Positions 1 through 12,400 of a DNA stretch of 64,000 nucleotides are shown one piece after another. The position numbers and the translations under genes are program-made. The DNA comes from Pagrus major (lineage: Eukaryota > Chordata > Actinopteri > Spariformes > Sparidae): contig NC_133233.1 in the NCBI RefSeq assembly GCF_040436345.1, forward strand, positions 11,861,381 to 11,925,380, written 5' to 3'. The first letter of the stretch is position 1. Every line of letters starts with the position of its first letter. The notes below the pieces were generated by a model. It made no database searches. It was given only the letters and a program-made list of their open reading frames with translations, and was not told where the DNA came from.

Positions 1-656
1 AAGTAGAAGAAGAAGAAGAAGAAGAAGAAGAAGAAGAAGAAGAAGAAGAAGAAGAATGTAATATCATGTGCCATTAAAGTGTACTACCGTTGCAACCCTA
101 CTGGTGAGAGAAGCAAATCTACCAGCCACTTGTGTGCTGGTTCCTTGTGCTTGTTCTGCACCCTGATCAGAACTGTTAAATATATTACAATCCCTGAACA
201 GCAAGGCTGCATTAACAGCTGGGACAAACAGGCCAAAAGCCCCATGTTCACTGCACGTCTGCTGCTTTTTAGTTATTCAATTAATTGCAAATTTGTTAGA
301 GAATGTTTACCACTTCAGTAAGTCAACTACAGCATTTTTCTTGCACTGTTTTGTATTATTTTTTCAAGTTAAGATGAACCCTGAAATGTTCCAAGTGTTT
401 GGACAGTGTTGGTCTGTTGTACTGTGTTTGACACATGGAGACAGTCCAGTGTGATAGCTTGGTTTGATGATTTTTAAAGATTTCTCATGTTTGGGTTCAT
501 GCAAGGTTACAGAAAAATAGATGACTAGAATTTAAATCTTATGAAGGGTCGTGTATCTGACATGTACATAAAAGAAATGGTTTTCTAATACTCTCTGACG
601 CAGGTCAGTCTCGACACAGCCCCCTCTGACTCCCTGTCCGTCCTCTCTCCCTGCAG
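1..656. repeat. (GAA)n microsatellite in ngdn intron
   Basis: Bases 7-56 are a nearly pure GAA/AGA trinucleotide array. The rest to 656 is intronic DNA of ngdn ending in a polypyrimidine tract and CTGCAG acceptor. No upstream ngdn exon can be recognised here. Confidence 0.8.
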
Positions 657-3428
657 GGACTGTCTTTCTTGGACCTTCGCTACCACCTGCTGCTGTTCTA
701 CCTTCAAGACCTCACTCACCTGATCGGCATCAAAACTGAAGGAGGCAAAATAAAAGACAGCGAAGCCTTGAACAGAGTGGTCACCATCAGAACGGTGAGA
801 TGATTGTAGAAACAGACCACTGATAATAAATTTAGTTTGTCCTTGACCGTCCAGCTGACACAGCGTCTTATTGCTTTTCCATCTTGGTTTCAAGGTGCTG
901 GAGAAGATGCGACCGCTCGACCACAAACTCAAGTACCAGATTGATAAACTGTTACGCACAGCTGTCACCGGCAGTTTAGGTAAGACTGGGTTTGTGATTG
1001 TTACAATGAATGCATCCACCAATTATCTGATTTTTAACCTTGCTTTAACATAAAAGACATGATTCACAGGACAAATATTAGACTTCAGTTTATAGTTGCT
1101 TCTTGTTTTGTTGATTTCAGCTGAAAATGATCCGCTGCAGCTGCGACCTAATCCTGAGAATCTCATCAGCAAAGTAAGTGCACAATTTATTATAAACGTA
1201 TTTATTTATTTCTTGACTTTATTGAATGAATCTACTGAAAATAAGATTGTAAGAATATTTTGTTGTGTGTTAAAGCTTTGACACATTTACTGAGTGAGGC
1301 CACCATTGATTTAAATACTGAACATACAATATTGTAACCGTGACTGACTGACCTAATGTGCTTCATCAACTAGTTGAGTGAATCTGAGGAGTCTGAAGGT
1401 GAAGCTGTGAGTACGACGGAGAAGAAAGCAGCCCACTCTAGTGGCAGGAAATATGTACCGCCAAAGATTGCTGCAGTGCATTATGGTAATGTCCTGTCTT
1501 TCTTACAGGGTTCTTCTTTTTTTCTCAATATTGACTTGAGTTGATGATTCAAAGTGTGTTTCTGTGGAAGTTAATTACACTGTTTGGACTGAAGTATGAC
1601 ATTTTGCAGCTGCTGTGTTCATCTTGGTCATTTAGAAGGCACTTAGCTGTGCTGTCTTCCACATCAAAATAAAGACCAACACAAATTCTCCTCTCATCCC
1701 GTTTCCTTCAGACGGCGACATGACTGAAGCGGACAGGAAGAAGGCTCAGGCGGAGCGTCAGCGGCGGGCGGCCCTCAGAAGCAATGTCATCCAGGAGCTG
1801 AGGCAGCAGTACAGCGACGCTCCAGAGGAGATCAGGGACAGACGAGACTTCCAGAGTGAGCGGGAGAGCCGCGATGAGCTCCACAGGTGTTTGTTTATTT
1901 ATTTACTGTATTTAAGCAGGTAGAGGCATGACGACTGATGAAAGCATAAGTGGTAAAAGATGTAGGGCAGGCCAAATCAACCACTTTTTTTCCGCCTCGA
2001 ATACATTTATTAGTTTTCACAATTAAAAAAACAAAGAAACATTCTAAATACAAAAGTAGAGGAAAAACAATTAATTTAAAAATCTTTAATGAAATAAATA
2101 TTTAAGAGTAGGTACTAGTTTTTTTGTGCTTAGCAACTGACATAACTAGTGAATGGGCTAATTAGCTAGGGGTTGGTGCTAATCATTACTTGAATAAGCT
2201 TTGCATACACAATTTCCCATCCCATTTTCTTTTTCCAGGAAAAAATATGAGGAGTCGATGATGGTGCGTCTCAACATGCCCAGAAACCAGAAGAACAGCA
2301 AAAAGAGAGGCATGATGTCCATGTCCGGCCAGCTGAGCGGTATCACACACTTCGGTGACATCTCGGCACTGACAGGCGGCGAGGGCGGGCAGGTGAGCTG
2401 GCAGCAACATCACCAAGGGGTCATATTTCACTCACTGAGCGAGGCTGAAACACTGCTGATGGTGAAAATTGTGTGGAGAGAGAGATATTTAATGGGAGTT
2501 TCGCTCAGGTGGAGGAAGGCTCTGTTCAAAGAGTAGAGGCTGACCTGATTACTTGCATTGATTATTATGGAACTTTGGCAGCCACAGGCAGACAGTAAGT
2601 GTTAGACAGAACATATCTGTTGGGTGTGAGCTGGCAGAGCTTTACTTTGTGCCTACACAGCTTTGAAATCCCTCTTGTTACCGCTTCCTGTCTCAATTAA
2701 CCGTCTGCTGTTATAACAAGTACTAATGAGTCAGAGTAATTACTGGCCAACCTCATGCTGATTGTTTGTTCCACTGCCGGCACATGTGGAAAAGTCATTT
2801 AGCTTAAATGCACTTAAGAGGACTCGGAAAATCCTTGTGCTATGTTTAGAATTTGTGCTGAACATGAGAAGCCACAGAAGGATGTTTCTAACAGGCCCAT
2901 CTCCGTTTGCTATGAATGGGAGCATTGTGGCCTGTTTTTTATTTAGATCACATTCTTAAAGTAGCTGCTGGTTCTGACACGTTGTGTTTGTCGGTGCAGG
3001 ATGGGGATAACTCTCGGCCCAAGAAAAAGAAGAAACTGATGAAGAAGAAGACCAAAAGACGAGGTGAGGACATTCAAATATACCAGATAAATTCATTTAC
3101 AACTCATTTTTAATCAACTCTTACTTTCTTCACTCTGCTGTGTAATTGTCCAACAACTTGTTTGTCTCTTGGGTCTGCATTTAGTGCAACACCAGGGCTA
3201 CTTAATTGCTGTTATTAAGTCATTTTACAGAACTCTTATCTTCCAACCAAATGTTCAGAAAAAAATGTATGTTCTGTGATTGTTTTCATAATGTTTTGAG
3301 TGTCATTTCAGTGACCACCTTTACAAGTATACATTGTTGAGAAATGGAAAAGCAGCGATGATCATTGCTTTTATTTGCCTAAATACTGTTTCATGTCTTT
3401 CTCTGCAGCTTTTAAAAAGCACAGATAG
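657..3428 (+). CDS. ngdn: Neuroguidin, 5'-partial (last 8 exons)
   Basis: Coding exons read as 657-794, 895-979, 1121-1173, 1374-1485, 1712-1886, 2239-2392, 3000-3063 and 3409-3428. All have GT-AG borders and compatible phases, giving 266 codons to the TAG at 3426. The protein matches the vertebrate neuroguidin/SAS10-C1D family: GLSFLDLRYHLLLFYLQDLT near the start, EKMRPLDHKLKYQIDKL and TAVTGSLAENDPL in the middle, KYVPPKIAAVHY, QYSDAPEEIRD, YEESMMVRL and THFGDISALTGG, ending in a lysine-rich nuclear/nucleolar-type tail that finishes AFKKHR. Family members act in the small-subunit processome and bind eIF4E/CPEB in neurons; that function is inferred from homology. The roughly 48 N-terminal residues expected from human NGDN are not seen and should lie upstream of the window. 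Its neighbour pabpn1 is convergent. Confidence 0.95.
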
Positions 3429-3583
3429 ACCTGAGACGTGATGTCCAAATGATGAGAGGATTTCTTACCAACAGCCATCGTTTTCTTCAGACTTGAGGAT
3501 TTTATAACCAGTAACTGAGTTGTATTACAGTAATAAGCTCCCCACCACCTCAGCAGTGTATGACTTTGTCATTTAGTTTGTAC

Positions 3584-3589
3584 AATAAA
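3584..3589 (+). promoter_or_regulatory. ngdn poly(A) signal
   Basis: AATAAA 156 bases after the ngdn stop codon. The 3' UTR therefore probably runs from 3429 to about 3605. Confidence 0.7.
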
Positions 3590-3609
3590 CATTTACTGTT
3601 GACTCTTGT

Positions 3610-4540
3610 ATTTGTTTTATTTATCTCCATTAGAGGGCAGTCAAACAGCCTTCAATTAGGACAAAAAAAAACAGTGGACTCTCCAGCTAATTTCAACATT
3701 TCGTTCATCTTTCTTAAACCATCAAATCAACCCGCTGCTAATGTAAAGAGCATTTTAGGACAGTCATTATAAGTATTGATAGACTTGCAGAGAAACCCAT
3801 TCAGTTCTGTTTGATCTCCACACATTTGCTTGAGAAGCAGCCAGATGCTGACACGAGGCCTAATCACAACCCGGTGCAGCAGGCTCACCAGCCAACTGAG
3901 CAGAATGCAAATACATGTTCGAGGACACGTGTCACTGGGCTGGATACAGTATGATGCAAATAAGTTAACCCTGCTGGTTTGTGTCATTTGTTCATGCAGT
4001 TACATAGACCTTGTTTACGAAAGACATGTCACAGTAGGAAAAACACAAATAACATTCAAGGCTGAATTGTGTCTCAGATTTGAGAGTCCTGGTATTGTGA
4101 GCATCTGTCACGTCTTACTGGGCCACTTGAATAGAACAGAGCCATCATTAATGTTTGTAACACAAGCTTTTCTTTTCCTGCAAATGGTCAATGTCTGCTG
4201 GGAAAAAGGCTAATTGGGGAGCTTAAAAGCAACATCATTACCTCCCAAATTAAAATATCCCTTCATAGAAATGCATCTTAAATTTCAGAAACATACATTA
4301 CGTGGCATCAAGTGATATCAAACCAATGAAGTTGACTTCTCAAGAGGTTTCTTGTGAATAAATATTTAAGACTTGGCCAGATTAATACAACTTGCTCCAG
4401 AGCACTTATTCCAATATAGTAATCAATATTATTATTGTTAGGGGACCAATGAAACTGTATGTTGATACCATTAAACCATCAATCAGAGCAGCCAGGTCAG
4501 AACAGAGCAATAGTCGGGACAAACTCACACAGACGCAGTC
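3610..4540. other. Intergenic, convergent ngdn/pabpn1 ends
   Basis: About 0.9 kb between the 3' ends of two convergent genes. I see no exon, RNA gene or clear repeat here. Confidence 0.5.
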
Positions 4541-4558
4541 TCATTTTTACACAATGTC

Positions 4559-4564
4559 TTTATT
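4559..4564 (-). promoter_or_regulatory. Distal pabpn1 poly(A) signal
   Basis: Minus-strand AATAAA. It would give a 3' UTR of about 1.9 kb. Confidence 0.5.
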
Positions 4565-4996
4565 TTTTTTTTTCCTAATTACAGACTCATGGGTTAAAAA
4601 TAAAAATAAAAAAAAGCAAAACATTTGTTCAAACCCACTCCCCCTTTTCAAAAAAAGAAAAAGTCTCCACACAAACCCCACCCCTGACTTTCCCCCGCCC
4701 TAAAATAACAGCTCCGGCCCACTCCATTTATTAAATTAATAATCAATGCCATTAGCTCGTCAGCCTTCCTCAGACAAGCCGTGACTGCACTGCGCGTCGT
4801 CAGAGAAAGGGGGCGCCTTAAGGTCCGCACTGTACACCCCAAAAAACACCCTCGTCTCTGGTCCTGCCTTCCTCACTCTCACGCAAACTTGCCTGCCTGC
4901 CACTCAGCTATGTTGGCTTCAGCTCTCTGTATATAAATCATGTGTTGGGTTGGCTGCCTGTTAAGTGCCGCCTGCAGTGTGCTGTGGTGTGTGTTG

Positions 4997-5026
4997 AACA
5001 GGTGTGTGTGTGTGTGTCTGTTGTCG

Positions 5027-5074
<48 letters not shown>
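4997..5074. repeat. (TG)n microsatellite
   Basis: Two TG arrays separated by a short interruption, within the putative pabpn1 3' UTR (CA repeat in the transcript). Confidence 0.9.
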
Positions 5075-6303
5075 ATGAGTTGAAGTGTGAAAGGGACTAA
5101 AAGCATCATCAGCGTTTGCTGTTGTAGTAAATGCCCCCTGCGGCGGGCCTGTGGTCGCCCTGCCCCCCTCCCCCGCCCCCCCACACGGACAGGATGGGGT
5201 GAGTGTGCATAGCGGGAGCAGAGAGAGAGAGAGACGCTGCGGAGACAGTGGGGGGGGCCGGCGCCACCTGGGGAGGGGTCGTCAGCCTCCACTGGTCCTG
5301 AAACCTGAAACGACAAGAAGTGGTCTAATATACAGAGAGAGGAGGGGGGAGGGAGAGGGGGGAGGAGGAGAGGGAGCACAGAGGGGGAGAGGGGGAAAAG
5401 GGGAAGGGGGGGTGCAGGGGGTTTTGCACGAAATAAAAACATTGATGCCTGTCAAAAGAATAAAAGGAGCTTGGGCCATGCCTGAGGTGGAGATGACAGG
5501 TATGGACGAGCGGTGGAGGGGTGGCAGCACGACAAAGAGCCCCGCCCATGAGGAAAAGGAAAAAAAAAACAAAACAAAAAAATTCATCTATGTATGTACG
5601 ATTCCACTGAACACTGAAGGTCCATCACTGCCCAGAGAGCAGAGAGAAACACAATCCATGGTGTGATGAGGAAGGGAGGAGGGGGGAAGAAAGCATGAGT
5701 TATAAAATGCAGCGAGGGTGAGAGGGGAAGAGAACGGCAGACACAAAAGGGGTTGAGGGGGAGGGTGGGGTGGGTAGGTAATGATATACTCCAAACCACA
5801 AACTTAAAACACAACAAATACTCTGGCTAGTGGAAGCTTCACATATGTACGATACATTAAAAACAAACAAAAAAATGAATACAGTATCTTTTCTTGTTGC
5901 CGTTTCCCCCCACGTTTTTTTTTTTCTTTTCTTTTTTTTCCCTTGTTTTGGTGGTGGTGGAGGGTGAGTGGGTGGGCCGTGTTGGTGATGGTGTGAAAGC
6001 AGGAGGTCACAGCCAGACCAAAGGAGACACATCTGCAGCCTGAGATACCATCATCTTCTCTCTCTTTTTTTTTCCCCCCACCTCCCCGCCCCCCTCCCCC
6101 AAAAACCAACAGAAAACAAGTAGAGATATCTGCCACCGTATTCTTTCCCCAATGGCCAACTTATACCTTACCAGGGGTGACCGCATCAACCTCCGCACAC
6201 GCACGCTCACACACAATCGCACACTGCGGCCAGTCAGTCTCTCTGTCCAGGAGTTTTTTTTTTCCTTTTTTGTCTTTTTTTCTCTCTTCTGGGATTCTCT
6301 TCT

Positions 6304-6309
6304 TTTATT
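6304..6309 (-). promoter_or_regulatory. Proximal pabpn1 poly(A) signal
   Basis: Minus-strand AATAAA about 130 bases after the stop codon, an alternative to the distal site. Confidence 0.45.
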
Positions 6310-6435
6310 GTTGGGGAGGGGGAGGACTTTTTTCACTGTGTGGTTTTTTTTTTTTTTCTTTTTCTTTTTTCTTTAAATGGGAACAGAGGGGGGAGAGGGT
6401 TGATAGTAAGGGAGTGTTGGGGAGGGAGGGGGTGT

Positions 6436-9400
6436 TTAGTAAGGGGAATACCACGATGTTGTTCGCCCTCGGCCCCTGGAAAAGAGAGAGAAAAAGAGGG
6501 TGAGTTTTTTTCTGGTTGGCTTAAGAAGACGGACACCAATTTCCTGGTGTGATAGTAGTATAATAGATAATGTGTATGTGTGTGACTGTGGGCACAGAAA
6601 AGGGTCTGCTGAAACTTCAGTCCAAGAAGTAAACTGAAGGGGGAAAGCATATATTTATAGATATCAAAACGAATGACAGAATGTTTAGGACATATTCACA
6701 AATCACTAAATAGACATACCATCTTAACGGTATTGTGCCTTTGAGCTTACGAGGTGTTTGCGTTACAACAAATCAATCTGGAAGGATAGACTACAGTGCT
6801 GGAAGAAGCTGAAAGCAGCTTTGTCAAGAGAGGAAAAGTTTGATTTCCAGATAGGAGAATAATGATTAGTGTGTGGGTGTGAGGGGACAGCAAAGGCACT
6901 CTCTCTCCCTCTTTCTCTCTCTCTGTCTCTCTCTGCGAGAGCCGCCTCTGGGGTCACTGTGGGGAAAGACCTGGAGGACAAACAGCACCACACATATACC
7001 CCCAGCGGGACACGGTGCACACATAAACACACACGCACACAAACGCACACATGACAATTTGGGGGACAACACTACATCATCATTATACACTCAAAACACT
7101 CTGCAACCTCTCCTCCATCTCATACACACACATCATCATTCAGTGGCAACAAAACACAAAAAGGTCACACTGGGACTGAAACCAGTGGTTGTTAGGCTAG
7201 ATGCTGAGGTCAGGCTGCAGTAATGAACCCTCGTTTCTGGGAGTGAACGCTGGAAAGGTGAATCTGAGTTGGAGTATATGTTCTGTGTGTGTATGTGTCT
7301 GTGGGGGTTCCTGTACATGCAAGGACATACACTCAACATTCAAAGCACAGAAAAACCAACAAAGGTTTTCCACATCACGTGTCTCTTCTGGCTCACATCA
7401 AAATCTTTGCTTTCACCACGCCAACTTGGGAAGATGACGAGAACTATGATGTTAAATGATTGTTAAATTAGAGGAAATACTTTTTGTAACCAGAGGCCAA
7501 ACATTAAGGATTTCCTTTGTTCTCTGGCTTTCAGCGAGGATTAGAGGTGCAAGAGAAACGCCGATATTTGGCTGCGTTGTCTTTTAATCTCATTAAATTC
7601 TGGCAGATCAGGCCCCACTGCAACACTTACTGAGGCCTTGTTCAATCTTAAACTTCTTATAAACAAAGCCAATCAACACTTTTAATAAAACATATCCCTT
7701 TGGACTGTGAATGCAGGACCACAGCCAGACACTGAAATCTTCCCAAGCACGGGTCAATGCAAAGATTCTGAACCCACCATGTGTTTTTCGTCACCATGGA
7801 TGTGTTACCGCAACAAGAGAAGGCACCAGTGGAAAAAAAAAGTGTTATGTGGTTCAGATCTGAGCCTGATTCTGCTCAACTGCAGCACTTAAGTAGAATA
7901 ACGATGAATTCCTGATGCAGCAACTAAACAGCACTTCTGCTCTCCTCTGCAAGAAGTGATCAAGGCCAGTTCAAGTGGAACAACTCTGCTTCTCTGCATG
8001 CTACTCCCTGTGGGTGACTATTACATTTTTACTGATGCTGTGAGATAATGGGAAGATACACTATGTAGTTATCAGTAATACTCTTGAGGGTGTTTTCCGT
8101 GATTCTTTGACAGTTTTTTTACAGTTAGATTAATATTGGCAACACCACAAATTCCATTCACCCTGGCTCACTCTGTATCCGTTAACTTGTGAGTGTGTTT
8201 TTAAAGCTATTCTCCTGGATGGGATGTCAAATTGTACCCAATTATCCTGGAATAACTGCAAATAAGTCAAACAGAACTTTAAAGTTCAACAGTCCCAATA
8301 CGTGTTACGATACATTCAAATCAACAAGCTAACTTGAAGCCTTTAAAGTTAAACGCAAGTAAGTCTTTCAGCTAATTAACTACTCATAGACAGCAGTACT
8401 TTCATATTCTGGAGACTTGATTTAATATAAAAAACCCTCTGAGCTCTCCTCCCCTTCTCCCCATGTCTTTGTGTGCCTTGTCCTGCAGCTCAGGCCAAAT
8501 CCCAGTGAGTAAACTGGCAGGGTTAGGGTTTCTTGGTATGTGTGGGAGTGGCTGGAGTAAGTACACAGAGCGATTAGAGAGATTCTGACCTTGAGTTTCA
8601 GACACTTTCTCACACAAAGGAATGAATAGAGATGTAACCCTTTCTTGTGGTTTTTTAAAAAGGCAGCCTCGCTGAAATGGGAGTTCATTGCACAAATACT
8701 CGAGTCAAGAGGAAGGGCGAAAATGAAACATGAGAAACACAGGAGATAAAATGGACTAAAAGGGAGCTTGTAGGAAGAACTTGGCAAAGTGTTAAATCAC
8801 TGAAATAAAGACCTCTGCATGAAGGTCTTAAGGCTCTTTCCAAAATAGCCCCGTTAGGGGCTAGCTCTTCTGGAGAGCGTTCTTTGTTGAACATTAAGTA
8901 ATAAGCTATATCCAAGGCCTTAAGGTTCCAGATGCATTGCAGGGTGACCAAATCAGAATCTCTCCGTCTCACAGCTCTGTGCATGTGTGGGGAAGTTGGC
9001 ATGCTGATCAACGTGTTTGGCAACACACCTCCTTTCTCAGTCTCAACAGAAAAATAAACAAGATGGACCCACTGATAGAGCTCAGTGGGGCTTATATGGA
9101 GTTTATTGTGTAGCCTTGATTTCTCGCTGCCTTCAGAGGATAGCCACAGTTTACACAAATGAGTGCTAGGTTATGTATTTCACTTACGCTCAGAACAGCC
9201 TCTCAGATTATTTCTGCATCATCTCATTTATAGAAACGGTGCAGCTCGAGTTATCTGCCAAGTGTTTTAATCACATGCTGTAAACACTCAAAGTTTGCAG
9301 TGACAAACCCCATGTGGCCTTTCAGTAGAAACTAGACTACACAGACTCACAGGGCCCCACTGCAGAGCTCTGAAGTTAAGACCATCGAACAGTGTAGGTA

Positions 9401-12400
9401 GAAAGCCACCAGAAACCCAGTGCACAAGACTCTGATCAACACCAGGCTTTTTCTGTCCAATGTGTATCACAATAACAGGTCTATAAAAACAAACAAAAAC
9501 ACTACAAGCACCACCATGGAAATTTCCCACTGAAACAGCTTTTGAACATAACACTGATGAGACGGAGCATCCAACACAACTGCTACAATGCTGCAGGTCA
9601 CTGTACTGATCATCACACAGCCAGAACTTCTCGTTTAAATGCTCCCTCCTGCCATAAAATTACAATTGACATCCCAATCTCTCCAAAAGAAATGAGATCC
9701 ATTCAGTGCAGCCACCAGAGCTTTGCACCAGTAACTTTCTGTTATCATTAAGTTGCAGGAGATTGCATTGGCACTAACCCAAACGTTGTGTATGACCAGC
9801 CTGGGAAGAACAAACTGATGTGCACCGAGTCTGTTTGCCTCTCCTGAAATGGTTATATGTGATGTGGCATGCAATGAGCCCCTCCGTCCCACAACTGATG
9901 TGATTTCTAACCTGACTACATGACATGTTTGTGCTCCTGTGTTTCTATTTTGGTGTCTAATCCAATCCATCTCTCAATAAAGTCAATACCATGATGACAT
10001 ATGGTTTATGTTCCAACACATCTGAGACTAACTAACATTTACACACTGCACACAGAATTCAGATCTAAGAATAAATGTGTAAAAGACCTTTGGAAATGTT
10101 ACCTCCTCTTCAATGACAAAGCTCAGATCGATTTTTTTGGCCCGTCTGCACCTACCTTCTCTATTCTACCCAATCAGGAAGGAATTTTGTTCTTCCATCT
10201 CTGTTCTCAACATATTTTCTTGCTCTGTTCAATGTGCCCAAAAACCTTTCTTACAGCATTCTATCCATCCAATTACATCTTCAGTGAAAACGCAGAACAC
10301 CTGGACAACAATCTGCACCAAAGAAAGGTGACAAATGTCATCCACTGGACTGATTGAGCCATCCTCAATCAGTCTGTTGGCCAAAAATTGTTGTCAACTA
10401 ATTAAAAAGCTTCACACTCAGACTCGTTGCTGTGGGCAGGACCAGCAGAATGTGGTACAGACTCTCATTTTCTCCAGTGGGAGAGGGCATACTACAACTA
10501 TACTGGTCATAGAGTTTCTGATTAATGAACCCCATCCCTAATTCCATGCACGTTTTCCTATTTAGTATATGAAAAGGATGTGATCAGTAATTCCTCCGAT
10601 GGAATGATCAGCTTCCTCATCCTGTTCTTGTGGTAAAATATGAGAAGAGGTCAGTGTAAACCCTGACTATAACCCAGGGCCAAAGCGGTGAATATTCTAA
10701 TTTGCTAAGTCCCTCATCTGTGCAGCAAATGGCAATAAAATTCATCATAACTGCAGTCCATATAAATCCATAACACCAGCTGTTAATTCTAGCTGGTCAT
10801 GATGGTCTGCCTTGTTTGTCCTGTCCTTTCCCTTCAGTGTAAAACAGTGAGTGAGGTGGAGTGCATGCAGGTGTTGTGTTCTCCCACAGTGTCAAAAGTG
10901 AGGCGTCTCGGCGTCAGCTCACCTGAAGGCCCGTCCTCTGCCTCTGGGTGGTGTGTAGCCGCTGTAGTAGCGTGCACGCGACGAGAAGCTTCCTCCCCGT
11001 GACCTGAACCGAGCCCGTGGGAAGCCGCGGTCTGTGGTGCTGATGCCTGGTCTGTTTGTTCTCTTGGCGCCCACCTGGGGAGCGAGAATCAAGCAAAGAT
11101 TAAACATCAAACATCAAGTGTTTCCCAACCACTTTAAAGTTCCTTGTAGTTAAAGTTTAGATAAAATATTTTATATCAGTGTTTCAAATCATGTACCACA
11201 GTGACAAAAGTTTATGAAACCTTTTCATTCAAACCAAACTGCACAACAGCAAGTGTCAATAGTGCGAAAACTTTTAATCAAAAAAGTCATCATTAAAAAA
11301 GCTAACAGAGCTTGTTTTCAATTTGAACAAACCGGTTAGTGTAGAACAAGAATGGATGTTAGAACTTGTGACCAGATTTCAAGTACAAAGGAGACTGTAC
11401 CCTCTCAGACAATCAGAACAAACCCACCAAACCTACCAGAACTGGCAGAGTGGTCTGTCACTGCCACTCCAAGCTTCAGTATCAGCTAAATGTAGCCAAC
11501 AGTCTCTATTCTGCCACGGTGTTGTTGCCGCAGCAGTCATTGTAATTAAATCGGTATCATTGTTCCGTTTATTTTGAAAAAAGTATTTTGGGTTTGACAA
11601 CTCACAATGATGAAGCCATAGTTTCTGAATACAGGAAGAGAAAGCTTGTTTGTGCTTCTTGCTAAGAGAAAATTAAACGGCCATGTTGCTCTTTCCTCAT
11701 TTCCTCTCACAACAGTGTCACTTTTCTTTTCATTCAGACATGTTAATTACCTAAATTTCACTGTGAGGACCTTCCAGTATGAAGCTGAAATGTGAAAATG
11801 TCTCACCTTTATCTGTCTTCCTCTGAAAAGGGACTCGTCCAAAGCCATGGCTGTCCTAACAGACTCTTTGTCTGCAAACTCAATATAGGCAAACCTGAAG
11901 AAGGAGAAATAATCAGTCAGAAGTATTTAAATACAAATAAAATAGCAGCAACGTGCAACACGACAGCTCCAGTACTTTTCTTTATTACAGACATACCTAA
12001 TATTTATGTATTTATAGATCAAAAAATCTAAATGGTAAAGGAAAACTTTCTCCTAATGGTGATCAACAGTTTGTATGACATTAAAAGCTAGTCCTGGTGG
12101 GATTCAATGTGACTTATTTATCTGTACAGAAGACTGTATGCTGACAGCAACAGATATCAGCTTTTTTATTATCTTTTTTTAAATGACAAGAAAGTTGCCA
12201 GCAGAACTCACAAAATGTTTGTGTTTCAAATCTGGTCCCAGCCAACTGTTACTGTTGAGCCCAAGCTTTATTTTAACAAAAGCAAATTCAACCACCCAGC
12301 TCTGGTGAAACTACATAATCTGTATTGATGCATCACACAAAGCTGTCCACCCACAGCAGGATTTTGTATTGTTTCTCCGCAAACAGTGTGACTTTCGTAT

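Larger units (their letters stand above)
4540..6435 (-). other. pabpn1 3' UTR (putative, low-complexity)
   Basis: Lies between the pabpn1 stop (6436-6438) and a distal AATAAA on the minus strand (plus-strand TTTATT, 4559-4564). A proximal AATAAA on the minus strand lies at 6309-6304, so a short 3' UTR of about 0.15 kb is also possible. The stretch holds a (TG)n array at 4997-5074, a GA run near 5218-5232 and long G/A-rich runs at 5335-5420. Open frames here are Pro/Gly/Ser-rich products of low complexity, not genes. Confidence 0.55.

Noticed and set aside
585-1022. 145-codon minus-strand frame
   Set aside because: Antisense shadow of ngdn exons and introns.
5110-5190. Minus-strand Gly-rich frame ending GGIYYNSKR and stop
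   Set aside because: Looks like a protein end at first sight, but the Gly run is a G homopolymer stretch and the true pabpn1 end (SWYSPY) lies upstream at 6436-6475.
4879-6336. Several long open frames on both strands, Pro/Gly/Ser/Lys-rich
   Set aside because: They follow from CA, GA and poly-purine tracts in the pabpn1 3' UTR; no domain, no splice support.
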